A program made the translations under genes and the position numbers. Positions 49,307-58,858 of a stretch of 64,000 nucleotides of DNA are shown here, piece by piece. Location: assembly GCA_020025305.1 (NCBI GenBank), contig JAHHSG010000004.1:1-64000 (forward strand), read 5' to 3'. Below the pieces are notes generated by a model, which saw nothing but the letters and a program-made list of their open reading frames with translations, ran no database searches and was not told the DNA's origin. Within the stretch, counting starts at the first letter, position 1. The number at the start of each line of letters is the position of its first letter. This DNA comes from Oscillospiraceae bacterium. Its GTDB lineage: Bacteria; Bacillota; Clostridia; Oscillospirales; Oscillospiraceae.

Positions 49307-51940
49307 TTAGGCCTGCATGGCAGCTGCGGACTCGTCCAGTTTGACAATCAGTGCGCGGCACTTCTCCGCCTTTTCGCGCTCGGCTTGAACCACACTCTCC
49401 GGTGCGCGGGAAACAAAGTTCTCGTTGCTCAGCTTCTTTTCGATTCGCTCCAGATTCTCCTGGGCTTTGGAGCGTTCCTTAGCGATTCGTTCCAACTCTT
49501 TCTCAAAATCTACCAACTCCGCCATGGGCATATAGACGTTGGCATTATGGGTAACCACGGTGACCATGCCGTTGAGATCGGCAGGTGCCGTCGACGTTAC
49601 CGTCACTTCACTGCCATAGGCCATACGGGTAATGAAGTGCTTGCCCATCTCGTAGTTCTCCGGGGTAGCGGTCACAATGATCATACGGGCCTTCTTGGAG
49701 GGAGGGACATTCATCTCAGCGCGGCGTGTGCGGACGGCGGAAATAGCTTCCTTCACCGCCTCCATAGCTTCTTCATCAGCCTTGAAGTTCATCTCCTCGC
49801 TGTACTCCGGCCACTTGGCACGGATCAGGTACTCACCCTCGTGGGGCAGCGCCTGCCATATTTCCTCCGTAATGAATGGCATGAAGGGGTGCAGCAATTC
49901 CAAGATCCGCAGCAGCACATAGCACAATACGTTCTGAGCCGCCAAATTGGCAGCCTGATCCTCGCCGTTCAGGCGGGTCTTTGTCAGCTCAATATACCAG
50001 TCGCAGTAGGTATCCCAGATGAAATCATAGATCTTAGCAGAGGCAACACCCAGCTCATAGGCCTCCATATTATCGGTAACTTCACGAATAAGGTGATTCA
50101 GCTTGGAGAGAACCCACTTATCCTCCAGTTCCAGCTTTTGGGGAAGCTCTACCTTGTCAATGGTTAGATTCATCATGACAAAGCGGGAGGCGTTCCATAT
50201 CTTGTTGGCAAAATTTCGCATAGCCTCGCATTTCTCAACAAAGAAACGCATATCGTTTCCGGGGCTGTTGCCGGTAATCAGGTTGAAGCGCAGAGCGTCA
50301 GCACCGTACTGTTCGGCCATCTCCAGAGGATCGATGCCATTGCCCAAAGACTTGGACATCTTGCGGCCCTTATCGTCACGAACCAAACCATGGATAAAGA
50401 CGGTTTTGAAGGGTTCCTTTTTCATTTGCTCCATACCGGAGAAGATCATACGGGCAACCCAGAAGAAAATAATATCGTACCCGGTAACCAGCACAGAGGT
50501 TGGATACCAGTAGTTCAGTTCTTCAGCCTCTTGATCAGGCCAGCCCAAGGTGGAGAAGGGCCATAGAGCCGAAGAGAACCAGGTATCCAGCACATCCTCT
50601 TCCCGTGTCAGCTTGGTACAGCCGCACTTCTCACAGCAGGTAGGATCCTCACGGCTCACATTGATGTGTCCGCACTCATCGCAATACCATGCGGGAATCT
50701 GATGTCCCCACCACAGCTGACGGGAGATACACCAGTCATGGACGTTCTCCATCCAATTGATATAAGTCTTTGTAAAACGTTCCGGCACGAACTTAACACG
50801 GCCATCCTGCACCACACGGATAGCCTCTTGAGCCAAGGGCTGCATCTTCACAAACCACTGGGCGGAAATCAGAGGTTCCACGTCGTTGTGGCAGCGATAG
50901 CAGGTGCCCACGTTGTGGGAGTAGGGCTCGGTCTTGACCAGATAGCCCTCGGCCTCCAGATCGGCCACGATGGCCTTGCGGCACTCGTAGCGATCCATTC
51001 CCTGATATTTGCCGCCGTTTTCATTGATAGTGCCATCGTCAGCAATGACACGGATCACTTCCAGATTGTGGCGCAGACCTACCTCAAAGTCGTTGGGGTC
51101 ATGGGCCGGGGTCATCTTGACCGCGCCAGTACCAAACCCGATCTCGCAGTATTCATCTCCCACAATAGGGATCTCGCGATTCATAATAGGCAGAATGCAG
51201 GTCTTGCCGATGAGATGCTTGAATTTCTCGTCCTCAGGGTTTACCGCCACACCGGTATCGCCCATCATAGTCTCTGGGCGGGTAGTGGCAACCACAATAT
51301 CACCACTGCCGTCAGACAGAGGATAGCGGATATACCAAAGACTGCCGGGCTTATCGGTATACTCCACCTCGGCATCGGAAAGCGCCGTCAAACAGTGGGG
51401 GCACCAATTGATGATACGGCTGCCCTTATAGATGAGGCCTTTATCATAGAGCTCACAGAAAGTCTCACGGACAGCCTTGGAGCAGCCATCGTCCATGGTA
51501 AAGCGGGCACGATCCCAATCACAGGAAGCACCCATCTTTTTTTGCTGCTCCACGATGCGGTTGCCGTACTTTTCCTTCCAATCCCAGACGCGTTCCAAAA
51601 ACTTTTCACGGCCCAGATCGTGGCGGGTCAATCCTTCCTCGTTGCGCAGCGTCTCCTCCACCTTAATTTGCGTGGCAATACCTGCATGGTCAGTGCCGGG
51701 CAGCCACAGCGCCTCGTACCCCTGCATACGCTTAAAGCGGATCAGAATATCCTGCAGCGTGGCATCCAGTGCGTGCCCCATGTGCAGCTGACCGGTCACA
51801 TTGGGAGGCGGCATAACAATGGAGAAGGGTTTCTTTTGAGGATCTGGCTCCGCTTTAAAGCAGCCGCCCTTCATCCACATGTCGTAGACCCGGGGTTCAA
51901 CGTCCCGCGGATCATACACTTTAGGCAATTCTTTACGCAT
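49307..51940 (-). CDS. valS: Valyl-tRNA synthetase
   Basis: An 877-residue class I synthetase. The HIGH motif is HMGH at 53-56 within PPNVTGQLHMGHA, the KMSKS motif is in GRKMSKSLGNGIDP, the editing domain (TTRPETMMGD) is present, and the C terminus is the tRNA-binding coiled coil (about 810-870). AAAGGAG supports ATG 51940; the in-frame extension to 52033 overlaps the leader terminator. Expression is controlled by the T-box just upstream. Confidence 0.97.
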   Translation of the reverse strand: MRKELPKVYDPRDVEPRVYDMWMKGGCFKAEPDPQKKPFSIVMPPPNVTGQLHMGHALDATLQDILIRFKRMQGYEALWLPGTDHAGIATQIKVEETLRNEEGLTRHDLGREKFLERVWDWKEKYGNRIVEQQKKMGASCDWDRARFTMDDGCSKAVRETFCELYDKGLIYKGSRIINWCPHCLTALSDAEVEYTDKPGSLWYIRYPLSDGSGDIVVATTRPETMMGDTGVAVNPEDEKFKHLIGKTCILPIMNREIPIVGDEYCEIGFGTGAVKMTPAHDPNDFEVGLRHNLEVIRVIADDGTINENGGKYQGMDRYECRKAIVADLEAEGYLVKTEPYSHNVGTCYRCHNDVEPLISAQWFVKMQPLAQEAIRVVQDGRVKFVPERFTKTYINWMENVHDWCISRQLWWGHQIPAWYCDECGHINVSREDPTCCEKCGCTKLTREEDVLDTWFSSALWPFSTLGWPDQEAEELNYWYPTSVLVTGYDIIFFWVARMIFSGMEQMKKEPFKTVFIHGLVRDDKGRKMSKSLGNGIDPLEMAEQYGADALRFNLITGNSPGNDMRFFVEKCEAMRNFANKIWNASRFVMMNLTIDKVELPQKLELEDKWVLSKLNHLIREVTDNMEAYELGVASAKIYDFIWDTYCDWYIELTKTRLNGEDQAANLAAQNVLCYVLLRILELLHPFMPFITEEIWQALPHEGEYLIRAKWPEYSEEMNFKADEEAMEAVKEAISAVRTRRAEMNVPPSKKARMIIVTATPENYEMGKHFITRMAYGSEVTVTSTAPADLNGMVTVVTHNANVYMPMAELVDFEKELERIAKERSKAQENLERIEKKLSNENFVSRAPESVVQAEREKAEKCRALIVKLDESAAAMQA

Positions 51941-51965
51941 ATCTTTTCTCCTTTTCGAGTCTTTG

Positions 51966-52236
51966 ACAAAAATAAAAAGCCCGCTCCGCTTTGCTAAAAG
52001 CAAAACAGGGCGAACTTGTGTCCGTGGTACCACCTGTATTCGGGAAAGTCCCGCACTTTGCCGATACTAAAATATATCGTGTCCTGTTAACGGTGGACTG
52101 CCGTCGCCGCCTACAATCCGTTCAGCGGGAAGCTCCGGGACGACTTCGACGGCGCATCACGAGAGCTCTCACCAACCGCTCCCTCTCTTAACATCAGCCA
52201 ACCGCTTACTACTTCCCATCTTCGCATTTTCATATT
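51966..52236 (-). promoter_or_regulatory. T-box leader, valine-specific
   Basis: On the minus strand the T-box AGGTGGTACCACGG lies at 52035-52022. The specifier region reads GAA-GTC-GTCC with the valine codon GTC at 52144-52142, in the same context as TAC in the tyrS leader. The terminator is formed by GCAAAACAGGGC (52000-52011 as plus) and GCCCGCTCCGCTTTGC (51979-51994), followed on the minus strand by TTTTTATTTTT. Uncharged tRNA-Val should prevent termination. Confidence 0.9.
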
Positions 52237-52242
52237 GATTTT

Positions 52243-52271
52243 AGTATAATATACCCGCTTTTCCTTGTCAA
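52243..52271 (-). promoter_or_regulatory. valS promoter
   Basis: Minus strand TTGACA at 52271-52266 and TATACT at 52248-52243, spacer 17 nt. Confidence 0.85.
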
Positions 52272-52373
52272 GATGTCACGCGCAGTTTTCTTCATTGGTT
52301 GTCCCTATGGAAGGAACCATATAGTCCCTAGATTGATTCCTTACGTTTCCCTCCTTGCCACCGTTTCCATATG

Positions 52374-52405
52374 AAAAAAGGACACCCAAGCCGGGTGTCC
52401 TTTTT
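52374..52405 (-). terminator. Terminator after ligA
   Basis: AAAAAAGGACACCC and GGGTGTCCTTTTT arms with a 5-nt loop, flanked by T-run on the minus strand as well. Confidence 0.88.
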
Positions 52406-52435
52406 CATGATCTTTCCAGAAATAAGGCCTGACAC

Positions 52436-54406
52436 TTAAAGCATGGCAAGGAACTCCTCTTCTGTCAGTACAGGAATGTTTAACTCCTGGGCTTTGCGCA
52501 GCTTAGAACCGGCACCGGGACCTGCCACTACATAGGTGGTCTTTTTAGAAACGGAGGAAGCTGCCTTGCCGCCGCGCTTCTCCACCATCTCCCCCGCTTC
52601 TTCCCTCGTGAATTTTTCCAGGGCACCTGTGAGGACGAAAGTCATTCCGGCAAAACGATTGTCAACCTTTTTCTCTTTACACTCCATATTGACGCCAGCC
52701 GCCTGTAAACGAGCCATCAGGTCCTTGGATTGAGGGCTTTCCAGCCAGCGGCGGATGTAGGCTGCTGTGACAGCACCGATATCGTCAATGGCGGTAAGCT
52801 CCTCCTCCGTGGCGTTGCAAAGAGCCTCAAAGCTGCCAAAATGGCTGGCCAACACCTTCGCAGCCTTCTCACCCACCTGCCGGATTCCCAAAGCAAAAAG
52901 GAGCCTCCAAAGGTCGTTTTCTTTAGACTTTGCAATGGCCCTCACCGCATTGTCCGCCGACTTTTTACCCATGCGCTCCAGCTGAGCAATCTCCTCGGCC
53001 CGTAGGCTGTAGAGATCGGCTGGTGTGCGGACAAGGCCGTTTTCAATGAGCTGATTCATCACCGCAGGGCCGAGGCCGTCAATATCCATGGCGCTGCGGC
53101 TGGCAAAATGGGTGAGATTCCGCAAAAGCTGAGCTGGGCACTCTGCACCGGTACAGCGGATGGCAGCGCCGTCCGGATCGCGGGATACCGGAGCGCCGCA
53201 CACAGGGCAAGTATCCGGCAGGAAGTAGGGCTGTGCGTTTTCAGGACGCTTTTCCTTCACCACTTCCACGATCTCGGGAATAATCTCTCCCGCCTTTTGC
53301 ACGATGACTGTATCGCCGATGCGAATATCCTTTTCGGCAATATAGTCCTGATTGTGCAGTGTTGCATTCGTGACCGTGGTACCTGCCAGACGCACCGGAT
53401 TCAAAACGGCCTTCGGCGTCAGCACACCGGTACGGCCTACCTGTACCACAATATCTACTACCTGGGACATTTTCTTCTCCGGCGGATACTTGTAAGCTAT
53501 GGCCCACTTGGGACACTTTGCCGTGCTGCCCAGCACCTTGCGGTCGCTGAGATGATTCATCTTAATGACGGCACCGTCCATATCAAAGGGGAACTCCATG
53601 CGTACATCGTTCAGCCGCTCAATCTCCCGCAGCATCGCCTCGGGGTCGCTGAAGCGCCGATGAGGGATCACTTTAAAATGCTGAGAGGCCAGATACTCCA
53701 TGGTTTCTGTGTGGGTGGCAAATTCCCTGCCCTCCGCCAGCTGCAAATTGAAAATTGCAATGTCCAGCCGACGGCTGGCAGCCACCTTAGGATCCAGCTG
53801 ACGAAGAGAACCCGCCGCCGCATTACGGGGATTGGCCATCAAAGGCTGGCCGTTGATCTCGCGCTGGGCGTTCAGCTCCTCAAAAACACTACGAGCCATG
53901 TAAACCTCACCGCGGACAATGAGTCTGGGTAGCTTCTCCGGCAGCGTCATCGGGATGGAACGGATGGTACGGAGATTCTCCGTTACATCCTCGCCCACAT
54001 GACCGTCCCCGCGGGTTGCCCCCTGATAAAAAATGCCGTTGCGATACTCCAAGGCCACTGACAAGCCGTCTACCTTAGGTTCCACACTGTATTCGGCGTA
54101 GGGAACGATCGCCTCCACGTGCTCTAAGAATTCCCGCACTTCCTCCCCGTTGAATACATCCTGCAAACTCTCCAAAGGTACCGGATGGGATACCTGCTGA
54201 AATTCGCTGAGGGTCTGCCCCCCCACTCGCTGTGTGGGAGAATCGGGTGTAATCTCCTCCGGATGAGCCTTCTCCAAATCCTCCAGCTGCCGCAGCAGAT
54301 GATCATATTCATAGTCGGAGATCTGAGGATCATCCAACACATAGTAACGATAACCATGGGCATTGAGTGTATCCCGCAATTCTTTCATTTTCTCACGATA
54401 ATCCAT
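52436..54406 (-). CDS. ligA: NAD-dependent DNA ligase
   Basis: A 656-residue ligase sealing nicks in replication and repair. The adenylated lysine is K111 in EPKVDGLS; the OB-fold, the C4 zinc finger (CPVCGAPV with C-x5-CPAQ later), four helix-hairpin-helix repeats and the C-terminal BRCT domain (about 580-656) follow. ATG 54406 is 9 nt after the yunB stop, so it ends the murD-yunB-ligA unit. pcrA, its common partner in Bacillus, is 9 kb away here. Confidence 0.96.
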   Translation of the reverse strand: MDYREKMKELRDTLNAHGYRYYVLDDPQISDYEYDHLLRQLEDLEKAHPEEITPDSPTQRVGGQTLSEFQQVSHPVPLESLQDVFNGEEVREFLEHVEAIVPYAEYSVEPKVDGLSVALEYRNGIFYQGATRGDGHVGEDVTENLRTIRSIPMTLPEKLPRLIVRGEVYMARSVFEELNAQREINGQPLMANPRNAAAGSLRQLDPKVAASRRLDIAIFNLQLAEGREFATHTETMEYLASQHFKVIPHRRFSDPEAMLREIERLNDVRMEFPFDMDGAVIKMNHLSDRKVLGSTAKCPKWAIAYKYPPEKKMSQVVDIVVQVGRTGVLTPKAVLNPVRLAGTTVTNATLHNQDYIAEKDIRIGDTVIVQKAGEIIPEIVEVVKEKRPENAQPYFLPDTCPVCGAPVSRDPDGAAIRCTGAECPAQLLRNLTHFASRSAMDIDGLGPAVMNQLIENGLVRTPADLYSLRAEEIAQLERMGKKSADNAVRAIAKSKENDLWRLLFALGIRQVGEKAAKVLASHFGSFEALCNATEEELTAIDDIGAVTAAYIRRWLESPQSKDLMARLQAAGVNMECKEKKVDNRFAGMTFVLTGALEKFTREEAGEMVEKRGGKAASSVSKKTTYVVAGPGAGSKLRKAQELNIPVLTEEEFLAML

Positions 54407-54415
54407 TGTTTCACC

Positions 54416-55111
54416 CTATCCGTTATTTAGTATATAATCTTCCGCATACTGATCCTGTTCTTCCGGTGTGGTGTCAAAGCTTGTAAATGTCTGGGGTACA
54501 TTGCCAACGATCACTGTCTCCCCTACGGAAATCTCTTTACTGACTCTGGTGGAAGTGCTGAACATGGGCAGAAGAATACTCACATCGACATCCACGGCCA
54601 GAAGAATCTGGTGGCGTGTCTGATTGATTCCTGCCGCTGAAAAAGTATTGCGAAATTTGGCGTCGGCCGACCCCACCGACTGCATCTTCACCCGGATGGA
54701 AGGCCCGCGCCCCGCCAGCAGCGGTGAACCGGTGAGCGTGCCGATGGGAATCGCCAAATCCTCATCGGAGACCTGGGCCAGCCGCAGCAGAATGCTGTCT
54801 GCAATCTGGGACTGCAAACGGTTAAAGGATGCCATATCGCTTTTGAGCGCCGTGATACGGCCTTCTTTGTCCTTTTCAAACGTGATGAGGGAAGTATACT
54901 CCAGCTTTCCGTCGGTGATCGCCTCATTTACTGCGGCCACTACGATGCGGCTTACCGTATTGGCCACCCGCGCTGTGGCGAGGTTGGCCAAAATAGGTTT
55001 CATATGTCCCAATGCTATGCTGATGAAAATGATCAGTAAAAGAACGATCGCACAGAGCCAGATAACCGATCGCTTCTTCGTACTTATGCGCATGTACCGA
55101 AGCTGTTTCAT
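54416..55111 (-). CDS. yunB: Sporulation protein YunB
   Basis: A 231-residue protein with a basic N terminus, one membrane helix (about 18-36) and a conserved extracytoplasmic domain (IGTLTGSPLLAGRGP in the middle). The family is sigma-E dependent in Bacillus and found only in spore formers; loss affects sporulation but the mechanism is unknown. ATG 55111 follows GAGGGGGTG. It lies between murD and ligA on one strand; a separate sporulation promoter inside the end of murD is likely but was not identified. Confidence 0.85.
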   Translation of the reverse strand: MKQLRYMRISTKKRSVIWLCAIVLLLIIFISIALGHMKPILANLATARVANTVSRIVVAAVNEAITDGKLEYTSLITFEKDKEGRITALKSDMASFNRLQSQIADSILLRLAQVSDEDLAIPIGTLTGSPLLAGRGPSIRVKMQSVGSADAKFRNTFSAAGINQTRHQILLAVDVDVSILLPMFSTSTRVSKEISVGETVIVGNVPQTFTSFDTTPEEQDQYAEDYILNNG

Positions 55112-55157
55112 CCCACACACCCCCTCATAGCAGTGTATGTGGGTAGAGCGTGATTGG

Positions 55158-56540
55158 TTACTGCCAACTGTTGACGATTTTCTTAAAAGTATCGCCTCGC
55201 TCCATAAAATTCTTAAATTGATCAAAGGCAGCACACGCAGGGGACAGCGTCACAATATCCCCCGTCTCTGCCCGGTCACGGGCTGTCTCCACCGCCTTTT
55301 GGAAGCTGGGCACTATAAGGATTTCCGGTTGACCGGGTATATATCCGGAGGAACTCTCTACTGCGGTGCGGATTTTCTCCGCCGTAGCGCCGCAGAGGAT
55401 CAGCAGCTTTACATGATCCACGATCTCAGGTCCCAGCACATCAAAAGGAATTTTTTTATCATACCCCCCAGCCAGGAGGATCACCTTTTGCGCAAAGGAA
55501 TGTAATCCCGCAATGGTGCGGCTGGGACTGGAGGCAATGGAATCATTATAGTAGCGCACACCGCCCAGTTCCCGCACCAGTTCAATACGGTGCTCTACAC
55601 CGCCGAAGGTGCGTGCAAAATCCCGGATGGTTGCATCGTCTACCAGACCTTCCACTGCGGCAATGGCCGCCATGTAGTTTTCAATATTGTGTATACCGGG
55701 CAGTTTGCTGTCCGCTGTGGTCATTACCGCCGTCTCTGCGCCGTCATGACAGCGCATAATGGTTTCTCCTCGTAAGAAAACACCGTTCTCCACGCGCTCG
55801 TGTCGGCTGAAGAGCCGCACCTCGCCCTTGGCACGGGTACTCTGCTCCCTCGTGATGGCATTATCCCAGTTGAAAATGGCCACATCCCCCGTATTCTGAT
55901 GGAGGAAAATGTTTTCCTTGGCCGCTACATATTCCTCCATGCCATGATGCATATCCAGGTGGTTGGGCGCCAGATTGGTCAACACGGCAATGCGGGGACT
56001 TTTATGAATCGTCATCAGCTGAAAAGAGGATAACTCCAGCACGACCCAATCCTGAGGCTGCATCTGCGGTGTCATAACCAGCAGCGGATTGCCAATATTG
56101 CCGCCTACATGAACGGTATGGCCCGCTGCGCGAAGAAGGCCGGCAATCATGGTGGTGGTTGTTGTCTTGCCGTCGCTGCCGGTAACAGCAATGATTGGGC
56201 AGGGGCAAACATCAAAAAACACCTCCATCTCAGAGGTAATCACACTTCCCCGCGCCTGTGCCCGCTGCAGCTCCGGCACATCCGGGCGAAGGCCGGGTGT
56301 ACGAAAAATCACGTCCTGATCCAAGCCTGCCAGGTAGTCCTCCCCCAACCGCAGTACGGCCCCTTGGGATTCCAACTCCTGCGCCAGTGTTCCCAGCTGC
56401 TCACGGCTTCTCTTATCACAGGCAGTAACGCTGATGCCGTTTTCCAGCAGCATCTGCAGCAAAGGTGTATTGCTCACGCCGATACCAATCACGGCAACGC
56501 GCTTCTCTTTTAAGGATAACAGGTATTCCTGTAAGGTCAT
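55158..56540 (-). CDS. murD: UDP-N-acetylmuramoylalanine--D-glutamate ligase
   Basis: Adds D-glutamate to UDP-MurNAc-L-Ala in peptidoglycan synthesis. The 460-residue Mur ligase has the ATP loop GSDGKTT at 121-127, the NLAPNHLDMH motif and the NDSIASSPSRTIAG segment. GGAGGG precedes ATG 56540. It is not in a dcw cluster but heads an operon with yunB and ligA, read from a clear sigma-A promoter at 56648-56676. Confidence 0.95.
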   Translation of the reverse strand: MTLQEYLLSLKEKRVAVIGIGVSNTPLLQMLLENGISVTACDKRSREQLGTLAQELESQGAVLRLGEDYLAGLDQDVIFRTPGLRPDVPELQRAQARGSVITSEMEVFFDVCPCPIIAVTGSDGKTTTTTMIAGLLRAAGHTVHVGGNIGNPLLVMTPQMQPQDWVVLELSSFQLMTIHKSPRIAVLTNLAPNHLDMHHGMEEYVAAKENIFLHQNTGDVAIFNWDNAITREQSTRAKGEVRLFSRHERVENGVFLRGETIMRCHDGAETAVMTTADSKLPGIHNIENYMAAIAAVEGLVDDATIRDFARTFGGVEHRIELVRELGGVRYYNDSIASSPSRTIAGLHSFAQKVILLAGGYDKKIPFDVLGPEIVDHVKLLILCGATAEKIRTAVESSSGYIPGQPEILIVPSFQKAVETARDRAETGDIVTLSPACAAFDQFKNFMERGDTFKKIVNSWQ

Positions 56541-56647
56541 CCGATGTTCCCTCCATCAATAGTTCTATAGGACGCATCCCGACTGCTGACTCCTTCCCTG
56601 TCATGGGAAAAAGCGCAGTCCAAACAGTATTAAAACACAGTATCATT

Positions 56648-56676
56648 ATTATACCCCATCTTTCCTTGCAGTTCAA
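56648..56676 (-). promoter_or_regulatory. murD operon promoter
   Basis: Minus strand TTGAAC at 56676-56671 and TATAAT at 56653-56648, spacer 17 nt. Confidence 0.75.
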
Positions 56677-56698
56677 TGAAAATAACTTTCCCATGGCG

Positions 56699-56727
56699 TT
56701 GACTTTCTCTCTAACATTTTGTACAAT
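56699..56727 (+). promoter_or_regulatory. rnpB promoter
   Basis: TTGACT at 56699-56704 and TACAAT at 56722-56727, spacer 17 nt; start near 56734. Confidence 0.8.
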
Positions 56728-56732
56728 AAGAC

Positions 56733-57085
56733 GTGCGAGCAAGCCAGACAGTCGCGGGGACAAGGCGAAAGCCTGTTCATGAGGAAAGTCCGGGCTCCGC
56801 AGGGCAAGGATAACGGGTAACGCCCGCCGAAGGCGACTTCAGGAAAAGTGCAACAGAGATATACCGCCTGCAGCCTCGGCTGCGGGTAAGGGTGGAAAGG
56901 TGAGGTAAGAGCTCACCCGACGGCTCGAAAGTGTCCGTCGCTGTAAACTCTATCCGGAGCAACACCGCTATGGGAGCATTAGGTCGGCCCGGCCGCTCCC
57001 GGGGTGGCTTGACCGCATCGGCAACGATGCGGCTAGATAGATGACTGTCGAATACAGAACCCGGCTTACAGACTTACTCGCCATC
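56733..57085 (+). ncRNA. rnpB: RNase P RNA, bacterial class A type
   Basis: The catalytic RNA of RNase P, which trims tRNA 5' ends. Landmarks in order: GAGGAAAGTCCGGGCTCC (conserved region I, about 56780-56797), GGGTAACGCCCGCCG, GGTGAGGTAAGAGCTCACC, the AAACTCTATCCGG segment, TAGATAGATGACTGTCGA and the closing ACAGAACCCGGCTTACAG at 57054-57071 that pairs with region I as P4. Length of about 350 nt is normal. A separate protein subunit gene (rnpA) is not in the window. Confidence 0.96.
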
Positions 57086-57089
57086 ATAT

Positions 57090-57122
57090 GAGGCCGTCGG
57101 CGTAAAACGCTGATGGCCTCTT
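57090..57122 (+). terminator. Probable terminator of rnpB
   Basis: GAGGCCGTCGGCG and CGCTGATGGCCTC pair with G-U wobbles around a TAAAA loop; only a short TTCC follows. Confidence 0.55.
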
Positions 57123-57247
57123 CCGCATTCTCCCCCGGGACATAGTTGCTTTTCTATGAACCCGATTTCCATGTCAAAACCAGCATGATTGTAAAATCGC
57201 ACAGTTTACCGCAGCGAAATCCACAGTTTATTGTTTATATTTGCATC

Positions 57248-57276
57248 TTTACACTATCACGCTAAAGTGGTAGTAT
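57248..57276 (+). promoter_or_regulatory. Promoter of the amino-acid ABC transporter operon
   Basis: TTTACA at 57248-57253 and TAGTAT at 57271-57276, spacer 17 nt. Confidence 0.55.
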
Positions 57277-57336
57277 GTTAATAATCTTAAACAAGGGTCG
57301 TGCATAGCACCCCCAATAAAAGTGGAGGAAGAAACC

Positions 57337-58140
57337 ATGAAAAAGATGAGTAAAGTTTTAGCTCTGGCCCTTACATTGGTCATGACTGTGTCTTTGCTGG
57401 CTGCCTGTGGTGGTGGGCAGGACACCCAAAATCCTGAAAATTCCAAGGAAGTAACCGTAGGCATCACGCTCTTTGAACCTATGAACTACTATGACGAAAA
57501 CGGCCAGCTGGTGGGCTTTGAGACCGAGTTTGCTACCGCTGTTTTTGAGAAGCTTGGTATGACCCCCAAGTTTCAGGAAATCAATTGGGACAGTAAAGTG
57601 ATGGAACTGAATTCCCAAAACATTGACTGTATCTGGAATGGCATGACCGTTACCGATGAGCTGGAGGCAGCGCTGACCCTCTCCCTTCCCTACGTTCAGA
57701 ACTATCAGGTAATTGCCATCCGCGCTGAGAATGCAAATAAGTATAAAACCACTGCCGATCTGAAGGATGCTAAGATAGATGCCGAGGCCGGATCTGCCGG
57801 TGAGCAAGCGATTCAGGCAGACGAGAATCTTTCTAAGGCTGCTTATACCAGTGTTCCCATGCAAACAGAGGCGCTGAAGGAAGTAAAGACCGGTGCTGCT
57901 GATGCCTGTGTTTTGGACTTTGTGCTGGCGAAGGCGATGGTGGGACAGGGCGACTATGCTGATCTGGCTGTGATTCCCGACCTGCGTCTGTCCGTTGAGG
58001 AGTATGCCATTGGTTTCCGTAAGGATGACGCGCTGGCCGAACAGGTCAACACCGCCATCGTTGATCTCTACAAGGATGGTACCTTGATGAAGCTGGCTGA
58101 GAAGTACGGTCTGGCCGAGCAGCTCATTGAGCAGAAGTAA
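57337..58140 (+). CDS. Polar amino-acid ABC transporter, substrate-binding lipoprotein
   Basis: A 267-residue family 3 solute-binding protein. The lipoprotein signal ends in LAAC with Cys24 as the lipidated residue, followed by a Gly/Asp/Asn linker; the mature part has the typical GFETEFATAVFEKLG and WNGMTVTDE motifs of amino-acid binders. ATG 57337 with GGAGGAA is preferred. With permease and ATPase downstream it makes a three-gene importer; cystine or another polar amino acid is likely, but the ligand cannot be read from sequence. Confidence 0.93.
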   Translation: MKKMSKVLALALTLVMTVSLLAACGGGQDTQNPENSKEVTVGITLFEPMNYYDENGQLVGFETEFATAVFEKLGMTPKFQEINWDSKVMELNSQNIDCIWNGMTVTDELEAALTLSLPYVQNYQVIAIRAENANKYKTTADLKDAKIDAEAGSAGEQAIQADENLSKAAYTSVPMQTEALKEVKTGAADACVLDFVLAKAMVGQGDYADLAVIPDLRLSVEEYAIGFRKDDALAEQVNTAIVDLYKDGTLMKLAEKYGLAEQLIEQK

Positions 58141-58204
58141 AAGAAAATAAAGTGGCGGAGAAGATCCCTTCTCCGCTGCTCCACTGTTTAGAAAGAGGAT
58201 CACT

Positions 58205-58846
58205 ATGAGCTTTTTGACCGTAAATATGATGTTAGGGAAGAGCTTCCTGCTCAACTGCGAGATTTTCTTTGTCACGCTGCTGCTGTCTCTGCCTCTGGGC
58301 CTGCTGCTTTCCTTCGGCTCCATGAGCCGCATTAAACCTTTGAGTTGGATTTCCCGTCTCTATGTCTATCTGATGCGCTCCACACCGTTGATGTTACAGC
58401 TGGCAGTTGTCTACTATGTGCCCGGATTTTTGAATCCAGGCCACATCCTGCCCCGTATGACAGCGGCATGCTTAGCTTTCGTACTCAACTATGCGGCATA
58501 TTTCTCCGAAATCTTCCGCGGCGGCATTCAGGGCATTCCCAAGGGACAGCAGGAGGCCGGTCAGGTGCTGGGTCTTACAAAAGGGCAGATTTTCCGCAAC
58601 ATCACACTTTTGCAGCTCATTAAGCGCATTGTTCCTCCCATCGGTAACGAAGTCATCACTCTGGTCAAGGATACATCCCTTGCCAACTTCATCATGGTCA
58701 AGGAAGTGATTGCCATGGCCAAGGAGTTTGGTAATAAGGCCATGATCTGGCCCCTCTTCTATACCGGTATATTCTTCCTCATCTTCAACGGCGTTGTGAC
58801 TCTGCTCCTGAACCGCACAGAGCGCAAGCTGTCCTATTTCCAGTAA
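58205..58846 (+). CDS. Polar amino-acid ABC transporter, permease
   Basis: A 213-residue HisM/GlnP-type permease with about five membrane helices. The EAA loop that touches the ATPase is seen as GIPKGQQEAGQVLGL near residue 103. The LMRSTPLMLQL motif typical of amino-acid permeases follows the first helices. AAGAGGA precedes ATG 58205. It lies 64 nt after the binding-protein gene and 12 nt before the ATPase gene. It should act as a homodimer because only one permease is encoded. Confidence 0.93.
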   Translation: MSFLTVNMMLGKSFLLNCEIFFVTLLLSLPLGLLLSFGSMSRIKPLSWISRLYVYLMRSTPLMLQLAVVYYVPGFLNPGHILPRMTAACLAFVLNYAAYFSEIFRGGIQGIPKGQQEAGQVLGLTKGQIFRNITLLQLIKRIVPPIGNEVITLVKDTSLANFIMVKEVIAMAKEFGNKAMIWPLFYTGIFFLIFNGVVTLLLNRTERKLSYFQ

Positions 58847-58858
58847 GGAGGCGCAGCT

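Noticed and set aside
50666..51997. 443-codon frame antisense to valS
   Set aside because: Shadow of valS, which has intact synthetase motifs and a T-box.
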